A stretch of 64,000 nt of DNA from Weissella hellenica (GCF_005405545.1 NZ_BJEG01000012.1:1-64000); one strand, 5' to 3'; shown: positions 46,312 to 55,894, numbered from the stretch's first letter. Numbers and translations: made by a program. Notes: a model not told the origin generated them from the letters alone.

Positions 46312-47076
46312 CTACTCCTCATCGCCAGATTCGGCATAAATATCATCAAAATCATGTTCATCGACTTGATCAATTGGTTTATCATAAACTAATTTTCCAG
46401 CACGTAATCCAATAATCCGAGTTGCGTATGTCATTGCCAATTCAACACTATGTAAGTTTACAACGACTGTCATCCCCATATCATTCAAATGTTGCAAATC
46501 GTCCATAACCATCTTGGTCGTTTTTGGATCAAGGGAAGCAATCGGCTCGTCTGCTAGTACAACATGTGGTGATTGCATCATTGATCGCGCAATGGCCACA
46601 CGTTGTTGTTGACCACCCGATAATTCATCTGCTCGTGTGTAATACTTATCTAGCATATTAACACGATCTAAATTCACAGCTGCTTTTTCTTTGTCTTCTT
46701 TAGAAAAAAGTCCAAAAGTACTTCTAAATGTTGAATAATACCCAACTCGTCCGGCCAAAACATTGCGAGCCACTGTTGCGCGTTTAACCAAATTAAAATT
46801 TTGGAAAACCATCGCAATATTACGTCTTTGTTGTCGTAATGCTTTTCCTTTTGATTTTGTAATGTCCACATCATCTAGCAAAATTTCACCTTCACTAATA
46901 TCATGTAGCCGATTAATCGCACGCAATAATGTACTCTTACCAGCACCAGATAATCCAACAATAACGACGAACTCACCTGATTTAATATCCAGGTTAATAT
47001 GATCTAATCCAACCGTTCCATTCGGATAAATTTTTGAAACATCATTAATTTTGATGGTACCTAAACCATTACCCAT
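46312..47076 (-). CDS. phnC: Phosphonate-type ABC transporter ATP-binding protein PhnC
   Basis: A 254-aa ATPase. Walker [10 protein letters not shown] is at 41-49, the signature [15 protein letters not shown] near 152-166, Walker [14 protein letters not shown] near 172-184 and the H-loop NLHSVELA near 205. Similarity in the middle ([20 protein letters not shown]) is PhnC-specific. AGGATAG precedes the ATG. A 108-bp gap with a stem separates it from phnD. Confidence 0.92.
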   Translation of the reverse strand: MGNGLGTIKINDVSKIYPNGTVGLDHINLDIKSGEFVVIVGLSGAGKSTLLRAINRLHDISEGEILLDDVDITKSKGKALRQQRRNIAMVFQNFNLVKRATVARNVLAGRVGYYSTFRSTFGLFSKEDKEKAAVNLDRVNMLDKYYTRADELSGGQQQRVAIARSMMQSPHVVLADEPIASLDPKTTKMVMDDLQHLNDMGMTVVVNLHSVELAMTYATRIIGLRAGKLVYDKPIDQVDEHDFDDIYAESGDEE

Positions 47077-47124
47077 ATTTTACTATCCTACCTTCTGTAT
47101 ATATCTATCTAAAATATGTACTAA

Positions 47125-47157
47125 AGCGAGGCTCAGTATATCCAACCAAGCCCCACT
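47125..47157 (-). promoter_or_regulatory. Intra-operon stem between phnD and phnC
   Basis: In minus sense AGTGGGGCT (47149-47157) pairs with AGCCTCGCT (47125-47133) with two G-U pairs. No strong T run follows, so it probably stabilises the phnD message or weakly attenuates transcription, keeping the binding protein in excess. Confidence 0.5.
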
Positions 47158-47184
47158 CTAAAAAAATATTAAATTAACTTATTT

Positions 47185-48117
47185 TTATTTGATGTCTTCT
47201 ACTTGCTTTTGGTACTTACGAACGGTATCAAAGTTTGAATCCTTTGACTTGCTTACACCAGCACAGCTGTAGACGTCCTTCATAATTTTCTTACCTTTGT
47301 CCGTCTTTGAAACCTTTAACATTGCTTTTTGAATAGTCTTTGTATCAGCCTTTGAAATTCCCTTACGTAACGTAATAGTATCGTTAGGAATCTTAGCAGT
47401 GTATTCTAAGACACGTGTATCCTTAAATGCGTCTGAATTATCTTTTTTAACCAAATTACGGGCATCATTAAAAATAAAGGCAGCATCAGTATCACCATTT
47501 AATACTGAGATAACACCTTGATCGTGACCCTTAACTGTCACTAGATCAGAATTTTTGATAACGTTCATTCCCTTTTTATTTAAGTCAACCACTGGGAAGA
47601 TATATCCAGCATCAGAAGTTGGATTTTGAACAGCAATTTTCTTACCCTTCAAATCCTTAGCATTCTTAATACCTGAATCTTTCTTAACCAATACCAATGC
47701 ACGATAGTAATCAACTAACTTATCAGTATCAGAACCATCATTTTTCTTATCATTAATACCATATCGCTGTGATTGTAAAATAACCTTCGCACCATATTGT
47801 TTGTGTGCTTGTACATAAGGATCAGGTGGTAAGAATCCCATATCAACCTTACCTGAACCCATTGCTTCAACAACTGTATTATAATCAGTTGAAATTGTAA
47901 CGTGTACTGGAATTCCTAGTTGCTTCTTCAACAACTTTTCCAATGGCTTAGCCTTTGCTTGAATTGTATCTGCTTGAGATGATGGTACAAACTGTACATT
48001 CAACTCTTTCAAATCAACTTTCTTTGACGCTGCATCTGCTGTTACTACTGGTACAGCTGAGACAATTGTCGTAGCCAACATTGCTACGGTGGCTCCCGCT
48101 ACAACTTTTTTAAACAT
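47185..48117 (-). CDS. phnD: Phosphate/phosphonate ABC transporter substrate-binding protein
   Basis: The 310-aa PhnD-type binding protein shows LNVQFVPSSQADTIQAKAKPLEKLLKKQLGIPV, VDMGFLPPDPYVQAHK, KGKKIAVQNPTSDAGYIFP and GHDQGVISVLNGDTDAAFI. The N-terminal Sec signal (MFKKVVAGATVAMLATTIVSAVPVVTADA) has no lipobox cysteine; cleavage after ADA or nearby is likely. Homologues in other Gram-positives are lipoproteins, so anchoring differs here. The only mature-region Cys is in YSCAG near the end. AAGGAG lies before the ATG. No C-P lyase gene is nearby. Confidence 0.9.
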   Translation of the reverse strand: MFKKVVAGATVAMLATTIVSAVPVVTADAASKKVDLKELNVQFVPSSQADTIQAKAKPLEKLLKKQLGIPVHVTISTDYNTVVEAMGSGKVDMGFLPPDPYVQAHKQYGAKVILQSQRYGINDKKNDGSDTDKLVDYYRALVLVKKDSGIKNAKDLKGKKIAVQNPTSDAGYIFPVVDLNKKGMNVIKNSDLVTVKGHDQGVISVLNGDTDAAFIFNDARNLVKKDNSDAFKDTRVLEYTAKIPNDTITLRKGISKADTKTIQKAMLKVSKTDKGKKIMKDVYSCAGVSKSKDSNFDTVRKYQKQVEDIK

Positions 48118-48177
48118 TACCTTTGTACTCCTTAAAATTTAGTCATATACACTTACAAACACTTAAAGGTTACTTAA

Positions 48178-48206
48178 ATAATAACAGCGAACAATAAAAT
48201 CGTCAA
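48178..48206 (-). promoter_or_regulatory. Promoter of the phn-type operon
   Basis: On the minus strand: -35 TTGACG (48201-48206), 17-nt spacer, -10 TATTAT (48178-48183). About 26 bp further upstream AGTTAAACGTTTTAAA (48232-48247) resembles the rbsK operator (12 of 16 positions) and may bind a LacI-type regulator. Confidence 0.7.
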
Positions 48207-48303
48207 CAAAATTAATAGTTCACATTAATCCAGTTAAACGTTTTAAATACAGACTGATATCACAACAAAGTTCGTGTTTTAATGCTTTTATATTAAATAC
48301 CTA

Positions 48304-48349
48304 TAAAAAAAGGTTATTAAAACCCAATTGGAATTTAATAACCTTTTCT
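48304..48349 (-). terminator. Terminator after the LPXTG adhesin gene
   Basis: AAAAGGTTATTAAA (48308-48321) pairs with TTTAATAACCTTTT (48334-48347), followed by seven T in minus sense. Confidence 0.9.
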
Positions 48350-48369
48350 ATCTAACAGACAATTAATGT

Positions 48370-48971
48370 TTAATTATGATGTTGCTTGATTTTCGCTAAT
48401 CCCAATCCACCGATCAATGATGCCATTACTAGTGATAATACAACTAGTAAGTTATTATTTTCAGCTTCATTAGTAATACCCGTTGCTGGCAAAACTAAGT
48501 CTTGATTATTTTCAGCTACTGCATTAGTACTTTGCTCTGTTGCTTGATCATGATTCTTTGACAGCGCTACACTAATCACATTTGCATTAATATCAGTCAT
48601 ATTAATACCAGTGTCCAATGGTGTATCAGTTTTTATATCATCTACTACGACATCAGCATTGTCAACATTTTCTCGATCAACGTCGTTATCTGTTGTTGAT
48701 GCTTGTTCGTCGCCACCGCCTGTTACGGGTGCTTGCTCGTCATCACCTGTTGTTGGTGTTTGCTCGTCACCGCCTGTTACGGGTGCTTGTTCGTCACCAT
48801 CCTGACCCGTACCATTTGTCCATTGTTCAATAATGCCCGACAAATCAAGTTCTCCCGACACTTGTGCGGCCGTTACTTCGGCTTCTGTTGTTGCACTAGT
48901 AACTGCTTCTTTGGCCGTTTGTGCTGCTTTGTCGATGGCTGCAGTCGCCGTTGCCTGCTCTTCAGCGGTTA
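48370..48971 (-). pseudogene. C-terminal part of the LPXTG adhesin, out of frame
   Basis: This frame continues the adhesin beyond its premature stop: LTAEEQATATAAIDKAAQTA completes the last DUF1542 repeat. A Gly/Asp/Glu-rich repeat (DEQAPVTGG and variants) follows. The sorting signal LPATG comes next, with a hydrophobic stretch (NLLVVLSLVMASLIGGLGLA) and the basic tail KIKQHHN. An internal ATG at 48861 (MSGELD) has no ribosome site, so this piece is almost surely not translated on its own. Without it the large product cannot be linked to peptidoglycan by sortase. Confidence 0.85.
48704..48818. repeat. Short tandem repeat in the adhesin stalk
   Basis: About four degenerate copies of a 27-30-nt unit (plus strand CCTGTTACGGGTGCTTGCTC and variants) encode DEQAPVTGG-type peptides. 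Such repeats change copy number easily. Confidence 0.75.
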
Positions 48972-49580
48972 AGTGTTGGTGTTCTTCGCTACTTCGCCCT
49001 TTGCGGCTTCCGCTGCACTATCAATTGCACCTTCAGCTGTTGGCTTGACTACTGCTACTTGGTCTACTCCACCTATTGCAGCTTCTCCTGCTACTTGTGC
49101 AGCTGTTACTTCATCATTCGTTGTTGCGCTAGTAATCGCTTCTTTAGCTGCTTGTGCCGCTTCATCAATGGCTGCAGTCGCCGTTGCCTGCTCTTCAACT
49201 GTTAAGTTGGCATTTCCTGCTACTTCGCCCTTTGCGACTTCCGCTGCATTATCAATTGCAGTTTCAGCCGTTGGTTTTGTCACTGCCATTTGGTCTACTG
49301 CGTCAATTGCAGCTTCTCCTGCTACTTGCGCTGCTGCCACTTCAACATCTGTTGTCGCACTAGTAATCGCTTCTTTGGCTGTTTGCGTTGCTTCATCGAT
49401 TGCAGCATTGATTGTTGCTTTTTCTTCAACAGTTAACGTAACATTACCAGCCACTTCTGCCTTCGCTGCTTCAGCTACTTTGTCAATTGCCGTTTTTGCT
49501 TCGGCTTTAACATGCCCCGCTTTATCTATGTCGGCAATAACTGTCTCGCCTGTTACTTGTGCTACATCAACATCATCAGT
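48890..49580. repeat. Tandem 228-bp repeats encoding DUF1542 domains
   Basis: Landmark GCAGTCGCCG occurs at 48941 and 49174, and the matching site of the next unit at 49402. The 49174 to 49402 spacing is 228 nt (76 codons), while the first spacing is 233 nt, not a multiple of three. This exposes the frameshift. Each unit encodes a helical DUF1542 module with core AID.AA..AK.EV and AAQVAGEAAI. Confidence 0.8.
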
Positions 49581-52343
49581 TGTTACTGCACTATCAATAT
49601 TATCTTTCGCAGTCGTAACAGCAGCATCAATCTCAGTTTCAATTGCAGTACGTTCTTCATCCGTTAAATTAACGTTATTGACTAGTTCATTTTTCGCAGT
49701 TTGCGCAGCATTATCAATGCTTTTTTTGGCTGATAATTTACTATCTACCAATACAACATCCACAACAATGCCATCAATATTATGTGTACCAGTATTAAAT
49801 GCTGCATCAGCTTCAACCGTTGTCGTAGCCTTATCAATATCATCTATACCTGTTGCAACTTCTGCATCAATCGCTGCTTGCGCTGCCAATCGTTGCTCAT
49901 CTGATACATTTGCTAAATCTGTAATAACTTGTTTTTGTTCTTCGCCATAGGCTAATAATGCGTTTTTATTATCTGATTGGACCTGTGCCAAACGTAATTG
50001 ATCAACAGAGTATTCTTGATTATCTGTAACAAACTCACGAGTGGTCTTAATAATAATAGTGTCATCATTTTGTACATTAGCATTACTTAAATCAAAACTG
50101 AACGCACCCTTTTCATCTGTTAATTGGCCATATTTATCTGTATCACGCCAATAAGGACTATCAACAGTATTAACGGCTGGCAATATATCGATTGAACCAT
50201 CAGCATGTTTAATTTGAATTTGAACAAATGCATCACTATCAGCCATTACATTTGAAATATTGGCAGTTAGTCGATTATTTTTATCTAAGGCCACATTTTC
50301 TTGGAAAACATCTTCACCAGAACGAATAACATCCAAAATACCTTTCGTATTATTTTGGAATTGATTATTAATTTGTGTTTCAACTGCTTCAGTTTTACCG
50401 ACTACATCTGATGCATTTGATGCATAGAAACCTAAGAATTGAGAAAAATTCAAATTCATTGTATCAAGTGAATCCGAATAATTACCTTGATCATCCATTA
50501 CTTTAATTTTTGAAAAATTCAAAGTACCGTTAGTCATAAATGACGTTTGATCATTAGTATTAGCCGTACGATCAATTAAGAAATGCTTAGGTTGCACGAT
50601 ATTAAAGTATCCTTTACTAATAGCACTACCTAAATCGATTAGCTTAACAGCACCTGTTCCATCAATTTTAGCAGTGAAAGTTGCATTCGGATTAACATTG
50701 AAAGTTGACCCTCCGGTAATATAGAACACACTACCTGCAAAGTCGCCCATATCTTGACCAACATAATTAAATGTTGCGTCATTATCAACGTTTATTTGAC
50801 CTTTTCCACTAAAATTCAACAAATTATCTGGACTAATATTAATTGCTGATACAGATGGGACACCATTAGATTGAATATCTAACAGTGCATTTTTTTCAAC
50901 ATTTATTTTTGATTCAATTAACACATGTAAGTGAATTACCCCTGATGTTTTCGCGTTATCAATGCTATTTAGATTAATGTGTAATTCGGCACCATCATTA
51001 ACAATAACATCCGCTGCTGATGCGTTAATAGCATATTTACCATCCCCATGAGGATTCAATGAAACGTTTGCTTGGCCTCCCAAAAAAATACCATTATGAT
51101 CGTTAGTAATATTTGTAATGTCAACATTGGTATATAAAACATCACCATTAGTAGTAGTTCCAGTAAAATTGCTGCCCTCTTTAAAATTAATTTCATTAGC
51201 AGAAATAGCAGGAGAACCATTAGCTGTCGTATCAACAGTGACAGTCCCTAAGATATCAACACGATTATTCGTTGAGATAAACGTGCCGCCCTGATAAGTA
51301 ACATCTTCTACTGCATAACTATCGGCTTTACTGAAAATACCACTTGTATTAGTGCCTAATAGATCCAAATTCTTTAAATAAATACGATTTGTCGGCACTA
51401 AAATTGTTGCCATATCAAACGTAAATTTATTGAAGTCAATTTTATGACGTTGCTCACTTGTAGATTGAACTGTCATATCACGATGACTTGTCACACTTAT
51501 CGTTGGCAAATTCAATAACCCATTTTTATAACCTGCTAAATCAATATCTGAATCAACATAAATATCTGAAGATGTCCCAGTTGCAATGGCGTTAACAAAT
51601 TCTTCGGCTGTATTAACGACTACTGAACCTTCTGGTAGTTCATCACCCGCTTTATTTTCCACAGTCGGTACGGATTCATTAACACTAGCGTCAGCGACTA
51701 CTGGTTGTTTAACTTGCTCAGTATTATCTTTTGTTGTTTGTTCAACTCCCTCACCTTTGTCAGCGCTTACATTAACCTCATTTGAAACAGGTGTTTCGGT
51801 TATAGTCTGATTAGTTAGGTCTTGTTCAGTCTGTGTTGTATCTACTGTGGCAGCCGTCACTGCAGATGTTGATACTGTTTCTTCTTGAATTTTTTCTATT
51901 GTTGCTTCTGAATCTACTATTGATGATGACGTTTGTATGTCAGATACCTCAGACGTAATTGGTGATTGCTCGGTTACAACATCTGTTTTGTCAGTTTTAT
52001 TATCAACTACTGTCACTTCGCTACTTACTGTAGAACTGGCAGTTTCACTGTTAACTGAAGTCGATACTTGTTCATCTGATGATGAATCTGTTGTTACTAT
52101 ATCACTCGCTTGGCTCGTCATTTCAGTCGAATTTTCTAACTCAGGAGAGCTATCAATATCATTATCATTAACTTGTATGCTTGCACTTTGTTGTACTGGT
52201 GTTACTTGATCAGCGTTAACATTCCCCAAAAACCCCATTGTCCCGATTGTCATTCCTGCTAAAGCAGTAACCCACATTTTACCGATTTTATATGACTTGT
52301 AATGTGAACGAACATCTAATTGTACTTTTACGACACGCTTCAT
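48969..52343 (-). CDS. Large surface adhesin, KxYKxGKxW signal and beta-helix domain (5' part)
   Basis: From the ATG at 52343 (AGAGGAT upstream; an earlier in-frame GTG at 52376 is unlikely) this part encodes about 1124 aa. In order: a KxYKxGKxW export signal (YKSYKIGKMWVTALAGM, about 14-30); a Ser/Thr/Glu/Val-rich stretch to about 240; a pectate-lyase-like beta-helix adhesive region (about 245-650, with EEFVNAIATGTSSDIYVDSDIDL at its start); a linker domain (about 650-790); then four to five DUF1542 helical repeats. It ends prematurely at EVAKNTNT. The sister repeats continue LTVEEQ at that point, so two extra bases (or one missing) at about 48970-48980 break the frame before the LPXTG anchor. 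As read, the protein would be secreted and not wall-linked. Confidence 0.85.
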   Translation of the reverse strand: MKRVVKVQLDVRSHYKSYKIGKMWVTALAGMTIGTMGFLGNVNADQVTPVQQSASIQVNDNDIDSSPELENSTEMTSQASDIVTTDSSSDEQVSTSVNSETASSTVSSEVTVVDNKTDKTDVVTEQSPITSEVSDIQTSSSIVDSEATIEKIQEETVSTSAVTAATVDTTQTEQDLTNQTITETPVSNEVNVSADKGEGVEQTTKDNTEQVKQPVVADASVNESVPTVENKAGDELPEGSVVVNTAEEFVNAIATGTSSDIYVDSDIDLAGYKNGLLNLPTISVTSHRDMTVQSTSEQRHKIDFNKFTFDMATILVPTNRIYLKNLDLLGTNTSGIFSKADSYAVEDVTYQGGTFISTNNRVDILGTVTVDTTANGSPAISANEINFKEGSNFTGTTTNGDVLYTNVDITNITNDHNGIFLGGQANVSLNPHGDGKYAINASAADVIVNDGAELHINLNSIDNAKTSGVIHLHVLIESKINVEKNALLDIQSNGVPSVSAINISPDNLLNFSGKGQINVDNDATFNYVGQDMGDFAGSVFYITGGSTFNVNPNATFTAKIDGTGAVKLIDLGSAISKGYFNIVQPKHFLIDRTANTNDQTSFMTNGTLNFSKIKVMDDQGNYSDSLDTMNLNFSQFLGFYASNASDVVGKTEAVETQINNQFQNNTKGILDVIRSGEDVFQENVALDKNNRLTANISNVMADSDAFVQIQIKHADGSIDILPAVNTVDSPYWRDTDKYGQLTDEKGAFSFDLSNANVQNDDTIIIKTTREFVTDNQEYSVDQLRLAQVQSDNKNALLAYGEEQKQVITDLANVSDEQRLAAQAAIDAEVATGIDDIDKATTTVEADAAFNTGTHNIDGIVVDVVLVDSKLSAKKSIDNAAQTAKNELVNNVNLTDEERTAIETEIDAAVTTAKDNIDSAVTTDDVDVAQVTGETVIADIDKAGHVKAEAKTAIDKVAEAAKAEVAGNVTLTVEEKATINAAIDEATQTAKEAITSATTDVEVAAAQVAGEAAIDAVDQMAVTKPTAETAIDNAAEVAKGEVAGNANLTVEEQATATAAIDEAAQAAKEAITSATTNDEVTAAQVAGEAAIGGVDQVAVVKPTAEGAIDSAAEAAKGEVAKNTNT

Positions 52344-52376
52344 ATTATCCTCTTTTCCCCATACGGAAGGTGACAC

Positions 52377-52749
52377 AACTTTTACACATTAATAATATCA
52401 TACAATTTAAAGATATATGATATATTAAAAATCTAAATAAAATAATGTAAAGGTATGAAGTTAGTGATTAACAGTACAATTACACAATATGAACTGAATC
52501 AAATAAACGTAAATCTATAAAAACCATCATTTTTATAAACAATCATTTTTATATCAAAAACAATTTAAAAAAATGTCTATTAAATCATTTTTAACGTTTA
52601 ATCGAATGAACCAGTATTAATTTTATAAATAAAATTAATTATATATACTTTTTAAATATTCATGTGACAAATAGAACCTGCTATAATTTTTTTCACAGTA
52701 TTTGAATCTTTTAAAAATTAAATTTTTTGCTTTTTCGTTCGTGTTTCAC
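52377..52749. other. AT-rich region upstream of the adhesin, no gene
   Basis: Very AT-rich. It contains the adhesin promoter region (candidate -35 TTTACA near 52448-52453, no clear -10) and short direct repeats with CATTTTTAT (about 52527-52555). No ORF here has a ribosome site. Such AT-rich upstream DNA is common for surface-protein genes. Confidence 0.4.
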
Positions 52750-52790
52750 ACAAAAAAGCGACAAACATTATCTAAATGTTTGTCGCTTTA
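52750..52790 (-). terminator. Terminator of the LCP gene
   Basis: AAAGCGACAAACATT (52756-52770) pairs with AATGTTTGTCGCTTT (52774-52788), with TTTTTT in minus sense. It lies about 95 bp beyond the restored stop of the LCP gene. Confidence 0.9.
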
Positions 52791-52955
52791 TCATTTTATA
52801 GTTTTTTGACATTTACTATCAATAAAAAGTACATCACCTATAAAAAGCACTTAACTTATTTTCAAAATTTAAATATTATCCTAATAACCTGTGTACGTAT
52901 CTGTAACAGTACCATATACACTATCCGTAGTGGCAGGCACTTCTTCTGTTACAGA

Positions 52956-54140
52956 TTACGAAGTCGGCAATCCATTCATTACTAGTGTCGCATTAGAAAC
53001 TTTACCACCATACAGTGTACCAGTTTTTTTATGTTTTAGTCCTAATGACTTACGTAAAACATTCGTGACACGTTGTTTTTCATCTTGTGAAATTAACTCA
53101 GATGAACCCGACGTTAGATTAACTTCAGTTCCTTGTGCATTATCTTGCTTAATTGTTTTTGCAGCACTAAGATAATGCGATGCAACGGTTAACATATCAC
53201 CAAAAGTTAAATCAGTTTGTGTCGAATCAGACAATGTATTCAAAAACTTTTGATTAATTAGTTTAGTTGGATTACTCTTAGCATCATTAACAATCGTCTG
53301 TAATACCATCCGTTGACGTTTTTGACGACCATAATCACCTTGTGGATCATCATAACGCATACGTGAAAATGCTAGAGCTGCCTGACCATCCATTTTTTTA
53401 TAGGTCTTTATTTGACCTTTCGTATTAAAGGTAAACGTCGATGATCCCTTAGTAAAGTTATAAATATAATCTCCGTCATTATGAGCAGTATAAGGATTAT
53501 ATCCAAATGTTAGTGGTGACTTAACTTTAATACCACCCATTTGATCGATAACCTTTTCTAATCCACCCATATTAACCAGTGCATAATAATCAATTGGCAC
53601 ATTTAGCCATTTTTGAATTGTTTGAATCGTTGTCTTGGCAGATCCGTATTCATATGCCGAATTCAACTTTTGTGGAAATTCTTCTTCATAGCCAACTGGC
53701 GCAATAACCGAGTCACGTGGCAAAGACATAATCGTTACTTTTTCTTTATCTGGATTAACCGTGACTAACATTAAAGAATCCGTTCGACCTTTATAATTTC
53801 GATCTAATTCCCCTGTATCAGTTCCCAATAGCAAAATTGAAAATGGCTTACCTTGTTTGATAACCTTAGAAACATTACGTTCTTTAGTTAGCCCGGTCTC
53901 TTGATATGAACCCTCAACGGCATTTTTAGTCTTGTTATAAGCAACGCCAAACAACATCCCCACAATCAGGACAATCACAGCAATCACAAATAAAATAGCG
54001 CCACGAATTCTACGTTTACGTGGAGGCTTCCCATTTAATTGAAATTTTTTATCACGCGGGCCACCTTCACGCTTTTTACGCCTTTTTAATTCATCTTCAG
54101 CCTGGCGTCGATCTAATCGAGTTTTCGGCTCATTATCCAT
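52956..54140 (-). CDS. LytR-CpsA-Psr (LCP) family cell-wall ligase, C-terminally shortened
   Basis: LCP proteins transfer teichoic acid or polysaccharide from lipid carriers to peptidoglycan. About 394 aa: charged cytoplasmic N-terminus, one helix (about 48-68, GAILFVIAVIVLIVGMLFGVAYN), LCP domain with SILLLGTDTGELDRNYKGRTDSLMLVTVN, SLPRDSVI and FSRMRYDDPQGDYGRQKRQ. The conserved Asp and Arg residues are present. The frame stops with TAA at 52956-52958, yet it stays open for 24 more codons reading SVTEEVPATTDSVYG then TVTDTYTGY to a TAG at 52881. That ending resembles tails of related LCP proteins, so the TAA looks like a nonsense change. The catalytic domain is intact. The ATG at 54140 is 6 nt from AGGAG. 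Confidence 0.9.
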   Translation of the reverse strand: MDNEPKTRLDRRQAEDELKRRKKREGGPRDKKFQLNGKPPRKRRIRGAILFVIAVIVLIVGMLFGVAYNKTKNAVEGSYQETGLTKERNVSKVIKQGKPFSILLLGTDTGELDRNYKGRTDSLMLVTVNPDKEKVTIMSLPRDSVIAPVGYEEEFPQKLNSAYEYGSAKTTIQTIQKWLNVPIDYYALVNMGGLEKVIDQMGGIKVKSPLTFGYNPYTAHNDGDYIYNFTKGSSTFTFNTKGQIKTYKKMDGQAALAFSRMRYDDPQGDYGRQKRQRMVLQTIVNDAKSNPTKLINQKFLNTLSDSTQTDLTFGDMLTVASHYLSAAKTIKQDNAQGTEVNLTSGSSELISQDEKQRVTNVLRKSLGLKHKKTGTLYGGKVSNATLVMNGLPTS

Positions 54141-54318
54141 GAGCATCTCCTCTCTAAACTATAAAAATTAATGATATATTTCATATTTTGTGCAAGAAAA
54201 AATACTTAGTAAGTTTATAAAAAGTTCCTTTTAAAAAACTTATAGCAACCCTACCATATTACCATATTTTTTAATCTAGCAATATATCATTAACTATTAT
54301 CTGACACCATTATAAATA

Positions 54319-55275
54319 TTAAACAGCTACTGGCGCCTTAATACTTGGATGAGGTTCATACCCATTCAACTTAATATCAGACATTGTATACTCTGCAATA
54401 TCATTTACATCGGGATTTAAAGTAATCGTTGGTAATGCCTTCATGTCACGTTGTAATTGTTTTTGAATTTGCTCAATGTGGTTTGAATAAATGTGTGTAT
54501 CCCCAAAAGTATGTACAAATTCTCCTGGCTCTAATCCCGTTTGTGCTGCAACCATATGTAATAGTAAGGCATATGAAGCAATATTAAACGGCACGCCTAA
54601 GAACACATCTGCCGAACGTTGATAAAGTTGTAAACTTAATTTACCATCGGCCACATAAAACTGGAATAAAGTGTGGCAAGGTGGCAAAGCCTGCGTTGGC
54701 ACATCCTCAGGATTCCATGCAGAAACAATTAAACGACGTGAGTCCGGGTTGTGCTTGATTTGTTCTATTACATCATGAATTTGATCTATAAAACCACCCT
54801 GCACGCGACGCCAGTGCCGCCATTGTGCACCATATACATCACCCAATTCACCATATTTTTCTGCAAATACATCATCATTTAAGATACGTTCAACAAATAT
54901 AGCATGTTGCTCATCATATTGACTTTTAAAATCCTCATCAATCAATGAGCGACGTCCAAAATCAGTCATATCTGGTCCATCATAATCAGATGATGTTACC
55001 CAATTTTTAAAAGCCCATTCATCCCAAATATGATTTTTATGTTCTAACAAAAAACGGATGTTGGTATCTCCTTTAAGAAACCACAATAACTCACTTTTAA
55101 TTAAACCAAATGGTACCCGTTTAGTAGTTAATAACGGAAAACCTTCACTCATATTAAAGCGTAATTGACGCCCGAAGACAGATTTTGTTCCTGTACCAGT
55201 GCGATCATTTTTAACAGCACCATTATCCAATATATCTTGTGCTAAATCTAAGTAACCTTGTTCATTTTCACTCAT
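54319..55275 (-). CDS. thyA: Thymidylate synthase
   Basis: ThyA methylates dUMP to dTMP with methylene-tetrahydrofolate. About 318 aa from the ATG at 55275 (AAGG upstream). The catalytic Cys200 lies in [50 protein letters not shown] and THIYSNH are present. It is the long form, with the extra 50-residue segment (about 90-140) known from Lactobacillus casei ThyA. It lies 22 bp after the dCMP deaminase gene, which supplies dUMP. Confidence 0.96.
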   Translation of the reverse strand: MSENEQGYLDLAQDILDNGAVKNDRTGTGTKSVFGRQLRFNMSEGFPLLTTKRVPFGLIKSELLWFLKGDTNIRFLLEHKNHIWDEWAFKNWVTSSDYDGPDMTDFGRRSLIDEDFKSQYDEQHAIFVERILNDDVFAEKYGELGDVYGAQWRHWRRVQGGFIDQIHDVIEQIKHNPDSRRLIVSAWNPEDVPTQALPPCHTLFQFYVADGKLSLQLYQRSADVFLGVPFNIASYALLLHMVAAQTGLEPGEFVHTFGDTHIYSNHIEQIQKQLQRDMKALPTITLNPDVNDIAEYTMSDIKLNGYEPHPSIKAPVAV

Positions 55276-55297
55276 AATGAGTACCTTACTAGCCTTT

Positions 55298-55771
55298 CTA
55301 TAAATAAGCCTCAAAATCAATTTTATCTAAATCTGTGCCATCCACTTTTACTTGCGCAATTGTGACCTTTTTTGCATCCAATAATTCTGTTACAAAATCA
55401 TCATTACGATAGTTACGTAAATAATTAATTTTAGTTACCCCTGCTTGCAATAACAATTTTGTACAATGTACACAAGGAAAATCAGTTACAAAAACTTGGG
55501 AACCATCAGCACTAATACCCATCTTTGCCAATTGCATCAAAGCATTCTGCTCAGCGTGTACAGCACGGATACAATGTCCATCCACAAGCAAATCACCCAC
55601 CTCGGTACAATGTGGTGTGCCAGATACGGATCCATTATAACCACTAGCAATGATGCGGCCATCTTTTACCACAACTGCACCAACATGCAATCGTGTGCAA
55701 GTACTACGTGCGGCCAACATAATTGCCTGTAGCATAAAATACTTTTCCCAAGTAATCCGTTCATCATTCAT
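55298..55771 (-). CDS. Deoxycytidylate (dCMP) deaminase, ComEB-like
   Basis: A 157-aa zinc enzyme converting dCMP to dUMP for thymidylate synthesis. Zinc and catalytic motif HAEQNA is at 72-77 and FPCVHC at 99-104 (Cys100, Cys103). The extra segment with His/Cys ([24 protein letters not shown]) is typical of dCMP deaminase. It is co-directional with thyA, giving a dTMP supply unit. No dihydrofolate reductase gene follows. Confidence 0.93.
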   Translation of the reverse strand: MNDERITWEKYFMLQAIMLAARSTCTRLHVGAVVVKDGRIIASGYNGSVSGTPHCTEVGDLLVDGHCIRAVHAEQNALMQLAKMGISADGSQVFVTDFPCVHCTKLLLQAGVTKINYLRNYRNDDFVTELLDAKKVTIAQVKVDGTDLDKIDFEAYL

Positions 55772-55894
55772 TATCTTGCCCCTTCATTATCTGTATTTGT
55801 TGTTCCTAATATTAGCAAGGATTGCAATTAAATAAAAGAGTTTATATTTTACAACTTATAAAACATTTTATTACAGTCACGGCGAAATATATAA

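Noticed and set aside
48861-48863. ATG (MSGELD) as the start of an independent LPXTG protein
   Set aside because: No ribosome site, no signal peptide, and the frame upstream continues the DUF1542 repeat, so it is the tail of the broken adhesin.
48973-49950. Long plus-strand ORF of 325 codons opposite the adhesin repeats
   Set aside because: It is antisense to the DUF1542 repeats, has the biased Ala/Ser/Thr/Val composition expected from mirroring them, and no ribosome site. It is a shadow of the repeat region.
52377-52955. Possible small genes between the adhesin and LCP genes
   Set aside because: Plus-strand ORFs near 52776-53175 lie opposite the LCP terminator and 3' end and have no ribosome sites; the rest is AT-rich without coding signs.
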